A DNA stretch of 64,000 nucleotides, taken from the NCBI GenBank assembly GCA_046290495.1, contig JBKAGT010000006.1, positions 372,001 to 436,000 on the forward strand, read 5' to 3'. Below the pieces are notes generated by a model that saw nothing but the letters and a program-made list of their open reading frames with translations, did not search any database and was not told the origin of the DNA. Shown one piece after another: positions 61,371 through 64,000 of this stretch (its first letter is position 1; each line of letters opens with the position of its first letter). The DNA is from PGYR01 sp046290495. Its GTDB lineage: Bacteria > Bacteroidota > Ignavibacteria > Kapaibacteriales > UBA2268. Made by a program: the position numbers and the translations under genes.

Positions 61371-64000
61371 TTTATTACGGTTATCTTTTCTATTTTTGTG
61401 ATGTTATTATATTTTATCTGAACCATATATATTCCACTTGCAAAGTTAGTTAAATCTAACGAATTATCAATATAGTCAGTGTTTGACAATACAATATTTC
61501 CATTCACATCTATGATTTCTATATCTATAGGTAAACCTTCAGTATTTGATACATTCAAATAATTAGCAGTAGGGTTTGGATATATATTAATTTCGTTCAA
61601 AATTTCTTCTTCCACGCTTGCTAAAACTTTTGGCACTAAATTGATATTGTCAATATACCATCCTTTGTCATTAAGAATCGCATTAGATTTCAACCTTAAT
61701 CTAACGAATACAAAATCACTATTAATTCCATCACCATGCAAGAACAATTCTTCATTTATCCAGTCTTCTTGATTAAACTCATTGTCACCCCATTGCTCGT
61801 AATCGTCCTTTGTATAAGTTTTTTGAACTTCCCAGTTCCTGAAATCCGAACTGATCTCAACTATTGCACTGTCACGATTGTTTACTAATGCAATATGATC
61901 AAATTGTAGCTCATGAGATGTTACTATAGGTGGCATACTCTGTGTTACCAAATATCTCGACGGAGGAAAATATAACATATACTCACTATTAGACTCATAT
62001 CCGCCTAGTGAAGATACTAAGCTGTTAGGAGCAGATGACGCTGCTTCATCTGTTTTTGCCCATTCCATAGAGTAATAGTCTTTATCATTATCCTCAAAGT
62101 CAATATTTACTGTCTCATCATTTAAAACTTTACCTTCATAAATAAAGACTGTATTTGAGGTGTCACTGTACTGTTCGCCAACCCCACTAGATTCGTACCC
62201 AGTAACAAGTACACAATTCACATGTGCAAATGTGCCAATTTCTTCCGTTATATTTACAGCTACAGTTGTACCAATTTCATCATCAACTAATGGAAAATCT
62301 CTTATTTTTTCGCCATCGGCAAAGATTTCAAGTCTAACGACATTTGTAATTGGTGTGGTTTTATCAGCTCTAGTTGCTGGTATCTTTACAAAAAGCTTAG
62401 TGTCTATCTCATCTCCATAGTTTATAAATTCGAAATTTGTGATGAACACTGAATCAGGTTTTTCGCTTCCTCCAGCATAGTTATAATCAAACCTGTATAT
62501 ACTCGAATCATTTTCGCTAACAGCTCTTAGCTTGTAATCATATCTTTGGAATGGTGTTAGTCCATTATCAGTGTAGCTTTCAGTATTCGGAGAAAGTTCC
62601 TCTAGTAACACATCATCTCTATAAAGCTCAAGCATGAAATCATTCTGGTTAAGCTGTCTACCAAATGAGCTTTCCCACACAGTTTCCCAGTCAAGTTGTA
62701 GTTGTCTTGGGTCACTAGGAATTATATTAACTGTGAAGTTATTTACTGGAGAGGGTTGATCTACTCTTATGATAGCTGAATACACATCATTATCCGAAAT
62801 AGAGCCTCCTTCACCGACTGTGTTTCTCATATCTACCCAACTTGGAAAAATCACACCATCGTAAAAATCAAGTCCACTATAGTCACCAGCAAATACATTG
62901 TTTGAAAATGGGTTGTTTCTTATATCAGATGGCTCATCAGATATTTGTCTTTCAGTCCATGTTTCACCACCATCAGAAGAATAACTTACAAAACACTCTA
63001 CCAATATATTATCTGGGTCATTTCTACTATCTAAATACATAACAGCCAAATCACCATTAGTAGGGTCAACCCCTAACCATGTCCAGAATTGATCATTTTT
63101 AACTTCTGAATGTACAATCTTTGCTTCAGACCAAGTTTCACCTTGATCAGTGGATTTGGAAAAATAGATATTCGGTACACTGTCCGCTGCCCATACAACA
63201 TAGACATTACCTCTGTTGGGTCCGTTGCTATAATCCGTTTTTATAACTGGGTAAGCTTCTGCTCTAACCTTACCCTTCAAAGTGTGTCTCCAACCTTGAG
63301 TAAGAAGTTTAGTAGTTCCGAATATATTATACTTATGTATTAATCTTGGATCACCCCAAGTAGCGCCACCATCTGTAGACTTATTAAATCCAACTGCATG
63401 CTCAATACCATGATTCCAAACGGCATATACATTTCCCTCAGGACCAGTTGAAATTAATGGAAATGACTGACCGAAAGTTGTGTCTTCTGAGCTACCACTC
63501 AATCTCTCACTTATATTAACTGGGTCAAGCCAAGTTTCACCCATATCGGTTGATTTTGCCATCACTATTTGTGTAGCACTATCTGCGGCTGTAACTCTCT
63601 TCCAAGGGATATATAAGTGTCCGCGGTAAGGAGAATCATCAGAATTGTCAACTTCTATATAATATTTATCTTCGAATAGCTCTAGCGGATCGTCTGGTAG
63701 TTTGTGTTCAATAACAGGTATATGATCGCCCCAAGTCAAGCCACCATCTGTTGATATATTGATATAAACGCCATTTTGGCCATCACCTGAAGCTGGAAAT
63801 CCTCCATGCACCAAGTAACCTATACCATCTTTGTCAAACATTACTGATGGGTCATTCGACGAACGCCAACCATTTGCTTTACCTAGATTTTTGTTTTCCC
63901 ATGTTCTACCGCCATCGGTTGATATATAAACCCAAGTAGATGAGTTATCGCGATAGTCTACAGCAGATGCTATAACAATATTGGGGTTATTAGGATTAAC
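61367..64000 (-). CDS. T9SS-secreted BNR/sialidase-like protein, N-terminus off the window
   Basis: The frame stays open to the window edge, so the 5' end is missing; an internal Met at 63841 is not the start. At least 877 residues remain. The N-half has BNR/sialidase-type boxes (STDGGLTWGD, SKSTDQGETWSE, SSDGGETWTE, STDGGRTWEN), then fibronectin-like beta domains, a lectin-like segment (DFEDNDKDYYSMEW), and a type IX sorting domain at the end (NIYPNPTANYLNVSN, ASGIYMVQIKY). It should be exported to the surface. A catalytic sialidase site (RIP motif) is not seen in the visible part. It is the first gene of the set with SprA-like and AlkD. Confidence 0.85.
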   Translation of the reverse strand, partial: VNPNNPNIVIASAVDYRDNSSTWVYISTDGGRTWENKNLGKANGWRSSNDPSVMFDKDGIGYLVHGGFPASGDGQNGVYINISTDGGLTWGDHIPVIEHKLPDDPLELFEDKYYIEVDNSDDSPYRGHLYIPWKRVTAADSATQIVMAKSTDMGETWLDPVNISERLSGSSEDTTFGQSFPLISTGPEGNVYAVWNHGIEHAVGFNKSTDGGATWGDPRLIHKYNIFGTTKLLTQGWRHTLKGKVRAEAYPVIKTDYSNGPNRGNVYVVWAADSVPNIYFSKSTDQGETWSEAKIVHSEVKNDQFWTWLGVDPTNGDLAVMYLDSRNDPDNILVECFVSYSSDGGETWTERQISDEPSDIRNNPFSNNVFAGDYSGLDFYDGVIFPSWVDMRNTVGEGGSISDNDVYSAIIRVDQPSPVNNFTVNIIPSDPRQLQLDWETVWESSFGRQLNQNDFMLELYRDDVLLEELSPNTESYTDNGLTPFQRYDYKLRAVSENDSSIYRFDYNYAGGSEKPDSVFITNFEFINYGDEIDTKLFVKIPATRADKTTPITNVVRLEIFADGEKIRDFPLVDDEIGTTVAVNITEEIGTFAHVNCVLVTGYESSGVGEQYSDTSNTVFIYEGKVLNDETVNIDFEDNDKDYYSMEWAKTDEAASSAPNSLVSSLGGYESNSEYMLYFPPSRYLVTQSMPPIVTSHELQFDHIALVNNRDSAIVEISSDFRNWEVQKTYTKDDYEQWGDNEFNQEDWINEELFLHGDGINSDFVFVRLRLKSNAILNDKGWYIDNINLVPKVLASVEEEILNEINIYPNPTANYLNVSNTEGLPIDIEIIDVNGNIVLSNTDYIDNSLDLTNFASGIYMVQIKYNNITKIEKITVIK

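Noticed and set aside
61367..63841. Treating the Met at 63841 as the start of the BNR protein
   Set aside because: The frame continues without a stop to the window edge with another BNR box upstream, so the gene is cut, not started there.

Overview
The window is AT-rich, densely coding bacterial DNA with about 56 protein genes and no tRNA, rRNA, CRISPR array or insertion sequence that I can see. Proteins ending in a type IX secretion (Por) sorting domain, lipoproteins with standard lipoboxes, a DUF2723 membrane protein, an alginate-export barrel and tandem outer-membrane families point to the Bacteroidetes/Chlorobi/Ignavibacteria (FCB) group, possibly an Ignavibacteria- or Kapabacteria-like lineage. 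That placement is inference. Several genes have a recognisable Shine-Dalgarno sequence (AAGGAG, GAGGT or AGGAGT), and a few use TTG starts.

Layout. 1-13.5 kb: pyruvate kinase (cut by the edge), a DUF423 protein, a three-gene minus-strand operon (degenerate M28 peptidase-like protein, alpha/beta hydrolase, lipoprotein), an acyl-CoA carboxylase beta subunit, a YCF48-like lipoprotein, a 1771-residue repeat-built surface protein and an MscS channel. 13.6-16.1 kb: a CoA-binding protein followed by a RiPP locus. It has a secreted Cys-rich precursor with EGKCG repeats, an MNIO (DUF692) enzyme and a DUF2063 partner, with an apparent intrinsic terminator between precursor and enzymes. It resembles the HvfABC/bufferin copper-binding peptide systems. 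16.5-29.4 kb: an OmpA-like protein, RNase H, a DUF1460 hydrolase, an MFS transporter, a large T9SS cargo and a TPR histidine kinase. 29.6-44.7 kb: DUF2723 protein, DUF2795 protein, Omp85 protein, a tandem pair of outer-membrane paralogues, MlaF-type ATPase, YbeY, Smg-like protein, DoxX, an acetyltransferase-racemase pair, TrmH, NuoD and RsgA. 44.8-52.1 kb: a DNA-maintenance run of RecJ, a PD-(D/E)XK nuclease fused to an SF1 helicase (Dna2-like), YebC and RuvC, then a small T9SS cargo.

52.1-60.1 kb is a minus-strand respiratory cluster. From upstream to downstream it holds a phosphate-type porin, a cytochrome P460-like lipoprotein, a lipoprotein with an unusual CX4CH haem motif, YceI, a DUF5777 barrel, a NirK copper nitrite reductase fused to cytochrome c, an FGE-like protein, a SCO copper chaperone and an alginate-export-type barrel. 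It suggests partial denitrification or nitrogen-oxide handling in the periplasm. 60.2-64 kb holds an AlkD glycosylase, a SprA-related HExxH protein and a T9SS-sorted BNR/sialidase-like protein running off the edge.

The most interesting regions are the RiPP locus, the NirK/P460/CX4CH cluster and the RecJ/Dna2-like pair. Copper links the first two: NirK and SCO need copper, and the RiPP family is known for copper binding.
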